Part shown: positions 8,887 to 18,774 of the stretch, in pieces | Layout of the letters: each line of letters opens with the position of its first letter | How positions within the stretch are numbered: the first letter of the stretch is position 1 | Assembly: GCA_963844865.1 (NCBI GenBank) | Contig: CAWJPY010000011.1 | Location: 124,001 to 188,000 of the forward strand | Direction: 5' to 3' | Origin: CAWJPY01 sp963844865 | GTDB taxonomy: Bacteria; Acidobacteriota; Thermoanaerobaculia; Thermoanaerobaculales; Sulfomarinibacteraceae | DNA length: 64,000 bases | Program-made: the position numbers and the translations under genes | The notes under the pieces: model-generated | Database searches by the model: none | Seen by the model: the letters and a program-made list of their open reading frames with translations, nothing else | Told to the model about the DNA's origin: nothing

Positions 8887-9729
8887 TCACTTGCGGCGGT
8901 GCCCGCCACCCACTCCGGCCTCTGGGCTGGCGCCTCCGGCGGCCACCCAGGGCACGATCACCGGCCCGTCGGTCGGCGACGCCTTGTCCAGGCAGGCGAG
9001 CATGACCTGGGCCGTGACCTCGGGCTGCAGATGGGCCAGGACCAGGGTGTCGCAGGGCATGACGCCGAGGAGCTCGATCCAGTCCTGCAGGTGGCCGTGG
9101 CCGCCGAGCCGAGCCGCGACCCGGGTGCCGGGCTCGATGAAGCTGCAGTCCACCACGGCCGCCTCGGCGTCCAGGAGAGACGGGTCGGCGCGGAACGGCT
9201 CCACCGTGCCGTCCCCTGTGAACACCAGCACCGGGCGGGGTCGACCGGCCTCCAGGATCGTCCAGCCGAGGGAGGGGGTGGAGTGGTGTACCGCAAAGGC
9301 CCGCGCCCGACCGCCGCCGCCCAGCTCCACGGTGTCCCCCGGCTGGGCCGCCGTCAGTGCCCGGTCCAGGTCCACCCGCCGCCGCACACCGTCCAGGTCC
9401 GGCCACACCGCGAGGGCCTCGAGGAGGGCCTGGCGGCGCGCTGCCGGCACCACGACGCGGGTCGGCCGCTCCCGATGGCGCCGCGTGTGGGCCGAGAGCC
9501 AGGCCACCAGGCCGGCCACGTGGTCGGAGTGGCAGTGGGTGAGGAGGACCGTGTCCTGGGCCGCCAGCGCGGCGGAGCAGCGTCCCATGTCGATGGCAGT
9601 CGCGTAGCGGTCGACGGCGAAGGCCGTGGCCAGAGCGGACACCGAGGTCCCCGTCACGTCCACACCGCCGAGGCGCGCCCGCAGCTCACCGGAGTGGGTG
9701 ATCTCGGGGAAGCGCACTGCAACGGTCAT
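8887..9729 (-). CDS. MBL-fold metallo-hydrolase (RNase Z/PhnP-like)
   Basis: This 280-residue protein has the signature motif HCHSDH at residues 65-70 (metal ligands), then GDGTVEPF, VVDCSF and GHGHLQD, and a final AHLQPE. These match the order of metal-binding motifs in metallo-beta-lactamase-fold hydrolases of the RNase Z/phosphodiesterase type. The substrate cannot be deduced. It lies 12 bases downstream of the VWA/Ig-like gene and probably shares its transcript with the transhydrogenase operon upstream. Confidence 0.85.
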   Translation of the reverse strand: MTVAVRFPEITHSGELRARLGGVDVTGTSVSALATAFAVDRYATAIDMGRCSAALAAQDTVLLTHCHSDHVAGLVAWLSAHTRRHRERPTRVVVPAARRQALLEALAVWPDLDGVRRRVDLDRALTAAQPGDTVELGGGGRARAFAVHHSTPSLGWTILEAGRPRPVLVFTGDGTVEPFRADPSLLDAEAAVVDCSFIEPGTRVAARLGGHGHLQDWIELLGVMPCDTLVLAHLQPEVTAQVMLACLDKASPTDGPVIVPWVAAGGASPEAGVGGGHRRK

Positions 9730-9741
9730 GGGCAGTCGCTC

Positions 9742-11718
9742 CTACTGCACCTTGAGCGCCCGGCGCGCCAGCACCTCGAGGTCCTCGCCGGAGATGTAGC
9801 GCACTTCGTAAGCCCCTGGTTCGAAGGGCGCCGCCAGGTCGGCGGGGTTCCCCTGGGCCGTGTACGCCCAGTCCAGATGCCGGTGGCGCGGGGCATCGGC
9901 GGGCGCCACGTCGATGAAGTCCTCCGGACCGTCAGGTCCCGTCCAGCGCACCCTGAAGCGGGTGCCGGCGGCCACCCGCGCCGGCGCCTCCAGGCGTACC
10001 GGAACCGGCACCACCTCGAGCGTGGCGCGGGCGAGGATGTCGTCGCCGCTGGCGTCCAGACACCGCACCTCGTAGGTGCCGGGCCGGCGGGGGGCCACCA
10101 TGGAGACGGTGGCGGCGGCAGACCGCCAGAGGAGGTACTCCTGGGGAGCGGCGTCCGGGTGAGCCAGGAGGAGCAGGCTCCCGGAGGGTGGCTCGGGGTC
10201 CGCCTTGACCGCGAACTCCCGGCCCACGCCGACCTGAGTCGGGACCTGGAGGGTGATGGGGACGGGCGCCACCTCGAGCTCGGTGTGGGCGAGGACCTGC
10301 CCCGACACGCCGTTCAGATAGCGCACCTCATAGGCGCCCTTCGTGGCCGGGGCGGTCAGGGTGACGGGGTCGCTGCTCGTCACGGGCGCCGCCGTCAGGT
10401 GGTCGAAGGGCGGGGCGCCCGGGGCCGCGATGGCGACCTGGTCGCCGGGCTGGGTGGGGCCCTTCCAGGCCACGCTCAGGTCGCTCCCCGGCGGGGTGCT
10501 GGCCGCGACCTCGAGCTCTCCTTCGGGGGCCTGGGCCTCGAGCGGCGCGGCGGCCAGAGGCTCGAGCAACCCGTTGTCGAGGCGGTGCAGCAGGCGGACC
10601 TCGAGCGCCGGGGGCTCCGGTGGCAGGGGCAGTGTGACCGTGCCGGTCGCGCCCTCGGCCGCGACCCGCGCGGTCCAGGACGCAGCCGGAGCGGCCTCCG
10701 GGACCACCTCCACCCAGTGCCGGCCGGCGGGCGCGCCGGCGAAGTGCGCTTCGACCGTGCCTCCGGCGGTCCAGGGACCGCCGTCTACCGACAGGGTGGC
10801 CGCGGGGGCGCCGCCGATGCCCACGGTCTCGTCCCGGTGCGCTCCCGCCTCCAGGGTGAGGCCGTCCCGTTCGGCGAGTCGCTGCCCCTCGGGGTCGGTG
10901 ACCACCAAGGAATACTGGCCCGGCGGGACCCGCGCATGGAAGCCGTCGTCCACGGCCGCCATGGGGTCGTCCTGCCGAGTCACCTGGCTGCGGAGAGTCG
11001 CCCTGGCTCCCGCGGGGACAACCCCGTCACCCGCCACGTGCACCGTGATTTCCGCCCTGGCGCGGCCCTCGTCCTCGTCGAGCACCGCCCAGCGGAGGGC
11101 GGCGGCCAGCTCCGCCGTCGACGTGGCGTTGTGGGTCGGCGCGACCGTCTGGAACGCGGTAACGGCGCCGGGTGGGAGCCCGAGCCCCACCACGCGGAGC
11201 TCGACGCCGTTGCGGAGCGCGGCGGCGGCGGCGGCGCGATCCCCGCCGCAGTCGTCGGAGCCGGCGGTGACCAGCACGACGCGGCGCCCGGGGGAGGATG
11301 CCTCGCCGAGGTCTCCTGCGGCGGCGACCACCGCCGCCAGGAGGGGCCGCCTGCCGCGGGGGGTCACGTCGTCGAGCAGGGCCGCCGGGGGCAAGGCCGA
11401 CGGGGGGCTGGGCGGCAGAACGAGCTCGGTGTCCTGGCAGGCCTCCGGCGCCGTGAAGGGCTGCCGCGCTCCCATCAGGCGGACCCCGATCCTCACCTTG
11501 CCCCGGTCCGCCGTCTCTGCTGCCAGCTCGGTCATCGCGACACGGATCGCGACCAGGCCGGGGGTGTCGTCCCCCAGGGTCCGCCACGTGCCGATGGAGC
11601 AGTCGAGGACGAGCTGGACCGCGCTCGGGGCAGCGGCGGCGGTGCCGGCCACGGCCGCCGTCACCAGCAGGCACGCCACGACCGCCGGCAGGCAGCGCCG
11701 GCGGTGGGGGGCCGCCAT
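9742..11718 (-). CDS. Exported VWA-like protein with C-terminal Ig-like repeats
   Basis: The start at 11718 is preferred over 11739 because GGAGGAGGACC lies directly before it; it opens a signal peptide ending TAAAAP. Residues of about 25-200 form a VWA-like fold with a degenerate MIDAS (LDCSIGTW instead of DxSxS) and VTAGSDDCGGD. The C-terminal half holds about three copies of a repeat of ~95 residues marked by YEVRYLNG/YEVRCLDA/YEVRYISG followed by VLA..LEV.PVP. Such extracytoplasmic repeat proteins usually bind ligands. The gene sits 30 bases after pntB, in a run of same-strand genes, but nothing links it functionally to transhydrogenase. Confidence 0.8.
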   Translation of the reverse strand: MAAPHRRRCLPAVVACLLVTAAVAGTAAAAPSAVQLVLDCSIGTWRTLGDDTPGLVAIRVAMTELAAETADRGKVRIGVRLMGARQPFTAPEACQDTELVLPPSPPSALPPAALLDDVTPRGRRPLLAAVVAAAGDLGEASSPGRRVVLVTAGSDDCGGDRAAAAAALRNGVELRVVGLGLPPGAVTAFQTVAPTHNATSTAELAAALRWAVLDEDEGRARAEITVHVAGDGVVPAGARATLRSQVTRQDDPMAAVDDGFHARVPPGQYSLVVTDPEGQRLAERDGLTLEAGAHRDETVGIGGAPAATLSVDGGPWTAGGTVEAHFAGAPAGRHWVEVVPEAAPAASWTARVAAEGATGTVTLPLPPEPPALEVRLLHRLDNGLLEPLAAAPLEAQAPEGELEVAASTPPGSDLSVAWKGPTQPGDQVAIAAPGAPPFDHLTAAPVTSSDPVTLTAPATKGAYEVRYLNGVSGQVLAHTELEVAPVPITLQVPTQVGVGREFAVKADPEPPSGSLLLLAHPDAAPQEYLLWRSAAATVSMVAPRRPGTYEVRCLDASGDDILARATLEVVPVPVRLEAPARVAAGTRFRVRWTGPDGPEDFIDVAPADAPRHRHLDWAYTAQGNPADLAAPFEPGAYEVRYISGEDLEVLARRALKVQ

Positions 11719-11748
11719 GGTCCTCCTCCGCGCGGTCATGGGGGGATG

Positions 11749-13293
<1,545 letters not shown>

Positions 13294-13303
13294 GCTGAAC
13301 CGC

Positions 13304-13584
13304 CTACTTCCGCTGGAACATCCTCAGCATGCGGTGGGTCACCAGGAAGCCCCCGACCACGTTGATGGTGGCGAAGACCACGGCCACCAGCCCCATCGCC
13401 TGGCCAGGGCGGGGTGGGTGGTGGATCCGGCCAGGATCAGGGCGCCGATGAGGGTGATGCCCGAGATGGCGTTGGATCCCGACATCAGCGGCGTGTGCAG
13501 GGTCGGCGGCACCTTGGTGATGACCTCGAAGCCGACGAACATCGCCAGCACGAAGACCGTGAGCAGGATGACGATGTCGCTCAT
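13304..13584 (-). CDS. pntA2: NAD(P) transhydrogenase subunit alpha, part 2 (one frameshift)
   Basis: Small membrane part of the alpha subunit, typical of lineages with a three-gene pnt operon. MSDIVILLTVFVLAMFVGFE is followed by KVPPTLHTPLMSGSNAISG and a second helix. At about 13398 one base is missing: the other frame continues AMGLVAVVFATINVVGGFLV and VTHRMLRMFQRK to the stop at 13304. The start overlaps the pntA1 stop (TGATG), and pntB begins 10 bases after the stop. Confidence 0.85.
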
Positions 13585-14757
13585 CAGGCGGGGCTCCCTT
13601 CGCCGGCGAGGCCCATGGCCTCCCGGACCTGTGGATGGACGACCTCGCCGTCCACGGTGACCAGGGTGCCGGCCGTGATCTCGTCCTGACGGTCGACGGT
13701 CAGCTCGCCGTCCTTGACGAGGTGGAGCAGGAAGGTCGCGATGTTCTTGGCGAACATCTGGCTGGCGTGGTAGGGCACGTGGCCGGCGAGGTTGATGGGG
13801 CCGAGGATCGTGACGCCGTGCTCGGTCACCATCTCGCCGGCCCGGGTCAGCTCGCAGTTGCCGCCGCGCTCGGCGGCCAGGTCCACGATCACCGAGCCCG
13901 GCGCCATCGCCTCGCACCATGTCGGCGGTGACCAGCACGGGCGCCTTCTTGCCGGGGATCGCGGCCGTGGTGATCACGACGTCGCTTGGCCGCCACCACC
14001 CGCGTCATCAGCTCCCGCTGCTGCGGTAGAAGCTCTCGTCCAGCTCCGTGGCGTAGCCGCCCGCTGTCCTCGGCGTCCTCGGTCTCGAGCGGCAGCTCCA
14101 CGAACTTGCCGCCCAGGCTCTGGACCTGCTCCTTCACCGCCGGCCGCACGTCGTAGGCCTCCACCACCGCGCCCAGCTTGCGCGCCGTGGCGATGGCCTG
14201 CAGGCCCGCCACGCCCGCGCCGACGACGAAGACCTTGGCCGGCGCGACCGTGCCCGCCGCCGTCATCATCATCGGGAACATCCGCGGCAGGGCGTCGGCG
14301 GCCAGCAGCACCGCCTTGTAGCCGGCGATGGTGGCCATCGACGACAGGGCGTCCATGCTCTGGGCGCGGGTGATGCGGGGCACCAGCTCCAGCGAAAACA
14401 GCGACACTCGTTTCTCGGCCAGAGCCCGCGTCGATTCGTGGGCCAGGAGCGGATCGCAGAGGCCGATGACCGCCTGGCCGGCCCGCAGAGCGCGAGGTCG
14501 GCCCGGCCCTCGTCCGGGTTGGCGCCCGGCGCCCGCACCTGGGCGATGACCTCTGCCTTGGCGAAGACCTCGGCCCGGTCGTCGACGATGGTGGCGCCCT
14601 TGGCGGTGTAGTCCTCATCGGCGAAGCCGGCGGCCTCGCCGGCCCCGGCTTCCACCAGGACCTCGATCCCGGCGCGGTCGAGCTGGCCCAGCACGCCGGG
14701 AACCAGCGCCACCCGGCGCTCATCTGGAAACGACTCTTTGGGGACTCCGACGATCAT
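13584..14757 (-). CDS. pntA1: NAD(P) transhydrogenase subunit alpha, part 1 (about five frameshifts)
   Basis: Soluble NAD-binding subunit, start MIVGVPKESFPDERRVALVP at 14757. Conserved blocks follow in order: SLELVPRITRAQSMDALSSM, the dinucleotide fold VFVVGAGVAGLQAIATARKL, ELMTRVVAA, and VIVDLAAERGGNCELT with HVPYHASQMFAKNI at the end. Continuity requires shifts at about 14489, 14055, 14025, 13982 and 13913. The intervening sequence in each proper frame is fully conserved. Five indels in 1.2 kb is far more than in neighbouring genes. Function of the encoded protein cannot be assumed until the reads are checked. Confidence 0.82.
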
Positions 14758-14811
14758 CGACCCACCCTTTGGCTGGAAAACCGGCGGCGCGGGGTGCGGA
14801 TTCCAGAGACA

Positions 14812-14968
14812 CGGAGATGCGTCGCGACGCGCCGAGCACTGTGCGGTGTCAGCCGGGCCCGGCACTGTCGACACACTGTGCGACGTCAAAGCCGCTGCCA
14901 GACACCTCGCGACACGCCGCCAGCCAAAGCTGGTGCCAGGCACCCCGTCTTGATTCGATAGACGCAGA
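14812..14968. repeat. REP-like repeat, copy 2 (divergent)
   Basis: Contains GGTGCCAGGCACC (14932-14944) and degenerate relatives (CTGCCAGACACC near 14893, CCGGGCCCGGCACTG near 14864), with GCGTCGCGACGCGCCG as in copy 1. It fills the space between pntA1 and the histidine kinase and supplies the last codons of the kinase frame. Confidence 0.65.
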
Positions 14969-16597
14969 TCGCCGACGGGGCCGGCAGCAGTCCAACGGAA
15001 GCGGACGCGAAGGCCGTCGCGGAACTGTCCCTTCCGCGATGGGCAGGCTGACCACCACCCGTGTGCCCTCGCCGCTCGCGGGGCGAACCGACACCGAGCC
15101 GCCGTAGCCGTCGACGATGGCCTTGACGATGGCCAGGCCGAGGCCGGTGTGCCCGTCGTCCTCGGTCCCACGGTGGGGCCTGTAGGAGAAGAAGCGACTG
15201 AAGATGCGGTCCCGGTGCTCGCTGGGGATGCCCGGCCCCTGGTCGGTGACCACGACCTCGGCGTGATCGCCTGCCCGGCGCAGGAGGACCGTGACGGCGG
15301 CGCCGGACGGCGAGAACGAGGCCGCGTTCTCCAGCAGGTTCTCGAAGACCTGGGTGAGGCGAGCAGAGGAGGCGAGCACCACCAGCGGCGCTTCGGGCAG
15401 CTCGAGGGCGAAGGATGGGCCTGCTTCGTCGGTGCGGAGCCGGAAGCTCTCGACGAGATTGGTCAACAGCTCACCCAGGGGCACGGGCTCGCGGTCCTCG
15501 TCCTCGAGCAGGGCGTCGATCCGGGACACCTCGCGGGCGCCGGCGAGCAGCCGCTCCATGCGGGCCACGTCGCGTTCGATCATGCCCAGGAAGCGGAGCC
15601 TTTCGTCGGATTGCCCGACCTCCCGGGCCATCTCCGTGGCGCTGCGGATGGCGGCCAGCGGGTTCCTGAACTCGTGGGAGAGATCGGCGGCGAAGGCCTC
15701 GGTGGCGCCCAGGTGCTGCTCCAGCCGCTGGGTCAGCTCGGCCAGGGCCCGCTCCAGCTCGCCGATCTCGTCCGCGCGGCGGCTCGGCGCGAAGGAGCCG
15801 CGGAGCCGCCCCCGCCGGTCCAGGATCTCCCCGGCCCGGGCGCGCAGCCTCGCCAGCGGCCTGGAAATGGTGGTGGCCACCACCAGGGTCAGGGCGAGGG
15901 CCACGGCGAGGCTGGCCAGGAAGACCCGGAACACGTCCAGGCGAACGGCGTACAGGGCATCCAGGATGCGGCTGGTGGACTGGGAGACCACCGCTGCGCC
16001 CACGACCTCTCCGTCGATGCGAATGGGGATGGCGATGGACAGGACCACGGTGCGCGGCGCACCCGGGAGCAAGCGGGTGGCGGCTCCGTAGCGTCCGGCC
16101 AAAGCGGCCGCCACCGCGGGACCGGCCAGGTTCCCCGTGGAGTCCTCGGCCTCGACGCGCTCTTCGCCGGGAGCGCCGGCGAGGCGCCGGAAGACACGCA
16201 CCGGCAGTGAGCCCAGGCGGTACAGCCACGTCCCCCGCGGCCCGGCGGTGGAGGTGTCGGGGTCGGACGCGTTTGAGACCTCGCGGCGCGGACCGAGCAG
16301 GGCGGAGTCCGCCACCACGCCGCCCCGGGAGTCCACCACGCGGAGGCGTGCCTGGTGGCGCTGGCCGAGCTGTACCAGGAGGGTGCGAGCGCGGCCCGCG
16401 TCCAGCTCCGGCTCGAGCTCGAGGGCGGCCGCCAGGAGCCGCCCCTCCTGGCCCATGGTCCGCTCCTGGGCCTCCAGGAGGTGCCGTTCGTAGGTGTCCA
16501 GGAAGAGCATGCCGGCCGCGGGCAGGAACACGAGCAGGATGTTGAAGGCCAGCAGGCGCACCGAGATCCTGGACAGGAAGCGGCCGGCGCGGCTCAT
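14849..16597 (-). CDS. Membrane sensor histidine kinase (ChvG-like), with repeat-derived C-terminal tail
   Basis: Inner-membrane two-component sensor. A first membrane helix (about residues 12-33) precedes a periplasmic sensor region to about residue 205. Then come a second helix, HAMP, a HisKA dimerisation domain with phospho-acceptor H308 (LSHEFRNPL), and HATPase_c with N box ENLLENAASF, G1 DQGPGIP and G2 GHTGLGLAIV. The catalytic domain ends near RVVVSLPIAE. The following ~60 residues are encoded by REP sequence and are not expected to be part of the fold; the original stop seems to have been lost. The response regulator gene lies 45 bases upstream on the same strand. Confidence 0.88.
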   Translation of the reverse strand: MSRAGRFLSRISVRLLAFNILLVFLPAAGMLFLDTYERHLLEAQERTMGQEGRLLAAALELEPELDAGRARTLLVQLGQRHQARLRVVDSRGGVVADSALLGPRREVSNASDPDTSTAGPRGTWLYRLGSLPVRVFRRLAGAPGEERVEAEDSTGNLAGPAVAAALAGRYGAATRLLPGAPRTVVLSIAIPIRIDGEVVGAAVVSQSTSRILDALYAVRLDVFRVFLASLAVALALTLVVATTISRPLARLRARAGEILDRRGRLRGSFAPSRRADEIGELERALAELTQRLEQHLGATEAFAADLSHEFRNPLAAIRSATEMAREVGQSDERLRFLGMIERDVARMERLLAGAREVSRIDALLEDEDREPVPLGELLTNLVESFRLRTDEAGPSFALELPEAPLVVLASSARLTQVFENLLENAASFSPSGAAVTVLLRRAGDHAEVVVTDQGPGIPSEHRDRIFSRFFSYRPHRGTEDDGHTGLGLAIVKAIVDGYGGSVSVRPASGEGTRVVVSLPIAEGTVPRRPSRPLPLDCCRPRRRSASIESRRGAWHQLWLAACREVSGSGFDVAQCVDSAGPG

Positions 16598-16642
16598 GGC
16601 GACCGCTCCGGGGCGTTCCCATCCCGAGGTTTCGGGATCGAC

Positions 16643-17344
16643 TCAACCTCCTTCGCGGTAGCGGTAGCCGAGGCCGTAGACGGTCTCGATCCCGTCGAAG
16701 CTCTCGTCCACGCTCACGAGCTTCTTACGCAGCCGCTTGATGTGCGAGTCGATGGTGCGGTCCGACACGAAGGTGTCGTGGGGATACCCCTCCTGCATGA
16801 GCTGCTCGCGGGTCTTGACGTATCCGGGATGTCGGGTGAGAGCGCGCAGGATGAGAAACTCGGTCAGGGTGAGCGGTACCGGCGTGCCGTCCAAGCGCGC
16901 CTCGTAGCGGCGCAGGTCCAGCGTCAGGCGGCCCGCCTCCTGGAGCTCGTCGTCGGCACCCGGAGGTTGCCGGCTGAGCGCGAGCCTGCGGAACAGCACC
17001 TTGATGCGGGCCACCAGCTCCCGCATGGAGAAGGGCTTGCAGAGATAGTCGTCGGCGCCGAGCTCCAGACCCAGCACGCGGTCGATCTCCTCGTCCCTGG
17101 AGGTGAGGAAGATGATGGGCACCTGCTCGGAGGCCGAGCGCAGCTTGCGGCAGAGCTCGAGACCGTCCATGCGCGGCATGATGATGTCCAGCACCGCGAG
17201 GTCCGGGAGCCTGGTGGAGAACGCCTCCCATGCGGCGAGCCCATCGGGATACGTCTCGACGGCCCAGCCCTCACGGCGCAGTGCGAAGCTGACGCTGTCG
17301 CGGATGTTCTCCTCGTCCTCGACGATCGCCACGGTCTCGCTCAC
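16643..17344 (-). CDS. OmpR-family response regulator (ChvI-like)
   Basis: This 233-residue, two-domain regulator has a receiver with acidic pocket EDEEN, phospho-acceptor D53 (LAVLDIIMP), a conserved T in FLTSRDEE and the lysine in CKPFSMREL. A C-terminal winged helix follows (LTLTEFLILRALTRHPG, VSDRTIDSHIKRLRKKL, VYGLGYRY). GTG start with GGGGG upstream. It is cotranscribed with the downstream sensor kinase, its obvious partner. DNA target unknown. Confidence 0.92.
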   Translation of the reverse strand: MSETVAIVEDEENIRDSVSFALRREGWAVETYPDGLAAWEAFSTRLPDLAVLDIIMPRMDGLELCRKLRSASEQVPIIFLTSRDEEIDRVLGLELGADDYLCKPFSMRELVARIKVLFRRLALSRQPPGADDELQEAGRLTLDLRRYEARLDGTPVPLTLTEFLILRALTRHPGYVKTREQLMQEGYPHDTFVSDRTIDSHIKRLRKKLVSVDESFDGIETVYGLGYRYREGG

Positions 17345-17394
17345 CGGTCATCCCCCCTTCAGAGGGTATCCGAGGCGTGGCGGCTCGCGCAATG

Positions 17395-17421
17395 AAAACG
17401 GCGCCGCTGCACGGCGCCGTT
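17395..17421 (-). terminator. Rho-independent terminator after the phasin gene
   Basis: A perfect stem AACGGCGCCG/CGGCGCCGTT around a five-base loop is followed on the minus strand by TTTTC. It separates the phasin gene from the response regulator gene. Confidence 0.85.
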
Positions 17422-17443
17422 CGTCGACTCGGGCCCACGGGGG

Positions 17444-17896
17444 TCACTTCTTGGCGGTCGAGGTGCTCTTGCGCGTGGTCGTGCTCTTCGCGGCGGTGGT
17501 GCTCTTCGCGGCGGTCGTGCCGCTCCCCTGCGTGGTCCGGAGCTTCTCGACGCTCTTGGTGAGACCGTCCACCTTGGCGGTGAGGTTCGCGATCTCGTCC
17601 TTCGTGGGCACGCCGAGGCGGTGGATGACCGCCGTGATCTGCTCGTCCATGGTGCGGCCCATGGTCTCCCAGTAGCTCTCGGCGACGGTGCGGAAGCCTC
17701 CCACCGTGTCCTTCGCCTTCTCCACCTGCTGCCGCCCCTTCTTCTCAACGCCCTCGCCCTTGTCGACCAAGGTCTTGAAGGCCTTGCTGCCCTCTTCCTG
17801 CGCCACCACCATGGCTCCGAGCCCGGCCAGCCAGATCCGGTGGGCCGACTCCATCATGTCTTCCTGCAACTCGCGGGCCTTCTTCCGACGTTCCAT
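17444..17896 (-). CDS. Phasin-family polyhydroxyalkanoate granule-associated protein
   Basis: This 150-residue, fully helical protein carries the family pattern IWLAGLGAMVVAQEEGSKAFKTLV followed by a long amphipathic helix with a VEKK..QQVEKAKDTV heptad pattern. It ends in an Ala-Thr-Lys-rich tail (TTAAKSTTAAKS), as in PhaF/PhaI proteins. Such proteins coat PHA granules. No PHA synthase is in the window. The start has AAGGAGG eight bases upstream. It is controlled by a near-consensus promoter overlain by palindromic operators (see 17957-18140), and its transcript ends at the hairpin at 17395-17421. Confidence 0.85.
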   Translation of the reverse strand: MERRKKARELQEDMMESAHRIWLAGLGAMVVAQEEGSKAFKTLVDKGEGVEKKGRQQVEKAKDTVGGFRTVAESYWETMGRTMDEQITAVIHRLGVPTKDEIANLTAKVDGLTKSVEKLRTTQGSGTTAAKSTTAAKSTTTRKSTSTAKK

Positions 17897-17956
17897 GTCG
17901 ATCCTCCTTGCCGGCTCGTTCCCGGCACCAGGTCTGGGTTGTTGATCGAGACCGTT

Positions 17957-17971
17957 TGCCGCTCTGCGGCA
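17957..17971. promoter_or_regulatory. Palindromic operator TGCCGCTCTGCGGCA, site 1
   Basis: A 15-base palindrome in the phasin 5' leader, between the -10 element and the start codon. Same half-site (TGCCGC/GCGGCA) as at 18023-18039 and 18126-18140. Confidence 0.7.
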
Positions 17972-17986
17972 TTCCGTCACGGGCAG

Positions 17987-18015
17987 AATATAACGCACTG
18001 CGGCAAGGATGTCAA
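17987..18015 (-). promoter_or_regulatory. Phasin promoter TTGACA-17-TATATT with operator half-site in the spacer
   Basis: On the minus strand TTGACA (18015-18010) and TATATT (17992-17987) are separated by 17 bases. The spacer contains TTGCCGCAGTGCG, a variant of the operator palindrome, so a bound repressor would cover the RNA polymerase site. Confidence 0.8.
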
Positions 18016-18022
18016 GGACTGA

Positions 18023-18039
18023 TTGCCGCAGAGCGGCAA
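18023..18039. promoter_or_regulatory. Palindromic operator TTGCCGCAGAGCGGCAA, site 2
   Basis: A perfect 17-base palindrome directly upstream of the phasin -35 element, followed by a locally AT-rich stretch (18039-18070) unusual for this DNA. Confidence 0.75.
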
Positions 18040-18125
18040 ATTCTTAAACTTTTTGAAATAAACACATACGTTCAAAGCCCGGGCGGCGACTGGGGTCGAA
18101 TGGAGCATGGGAGCCAGCGGGAGTT

Positions 18126-18140
18126 TGCCGCAGAGCGGCA
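18126..18140. promoter_or_regulatory. Palindromic operator TGCCGCAGAGCGGCA, site 3
   Basis: Third copy, 102 bases upstream of site 2 (centre to centre) and 53 bases beyond the stop codon of the SCP2-like gene. The distant placement suggests looping with sites 1 and 2. Confidence 0.7.
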
Positions 18141-18192
18141 TGACCTGGGCTCAGGGACACCATGGCCGCGGTCGCCGGCGGGATCAGTGGGA

Positions 18193-18621
18193 TCAGTCCC
18201 AGCCCTCGGGGTAGGAGGTGTCGACCCGGCCCGCCGACCTCACCAGCTCCTTGGCCGCCTTGGCGTAGGGCAGCAGGGCGAAGAGGCTGCCCTTGGCGAG
18301 CTTGAGCTTGCCGCCCATGAGCCCGACGATGGGATCGGTCTTGCCGGCGAGGACGCTCTTCCAGGTGGCCGGCGAGGCGCTGATCTGGTAGGGCACGTCG
18401 GCCAGCTCGGCGGTCGTGGCCGCCCGCGCCCCCCGGCACTCGCCGTGCCACAGGTCGGCGATGACCACCCTCTCCTCCGGGACGCCCATGCCGGCCGCGG
18501 CCGTCATCACCATCCCGATGGCGCCCTCCCACTTCTTGGCGGCGTCCCGGTAGGCCTGGTTGGCGTTGATCTCGTCCGCCCACAGTCGCGCCCACGCTTC
18601 GTTGAAGATCTCGGCAGCCAT
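18193..18621 (-). CDS. SCP2-like sterol/lipid-binding-domain protein
   Basis: This 142-residue soluble protein resembles stand-alone SCP2-fold proteins (strand-rich core, ADLWHGECRGARA, VPYQISASPATWKSVLAGK, LMGGKLKLAKGSLFALLPYAKAAKELV). The fold holds hydrophobic ligands such as acyl chains. GGAGG precedes the start by five bases. It lies upstream of the phasin gene and its operator array, so both may belong to lipid/PHA metabolism; that link is inferred from position only. Confidence 0.65.
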   Translation of the reverse strand: MAAEIFNEAWARLWADEINANQAYRDAAKKWEGAIGMVMTAAAGMGVPEERVVIADLWHGECRGARAATTAELADVPYQISASPATWKSVLAGKTDPIVGLMGGKLKLAKGSLFALLPYAKAAKELVRSAGRVDTSYPEGWD

Positions 18622-18774
18622 GGCTCCTCCCTGCGGATGAGTTGTCGGGAAGAGCATAGTCGAAGGCGGCCCTCGTCATCAATGAACGGGCGGCTGCTTT
18701 TGGCTCGCCTCGAACCGGAAGGGGACCCCGCAGCGCACCGCGGGGAAGGGAGCATCACCGACCGCGGAGCGTGG

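Noticed and set aside
18040..18110. tRNA-like segment GTTCAAAGCCCGGGCGGCGAC
   Set aside because: No acceptor stem or D/anticodon arms can be folded around it.
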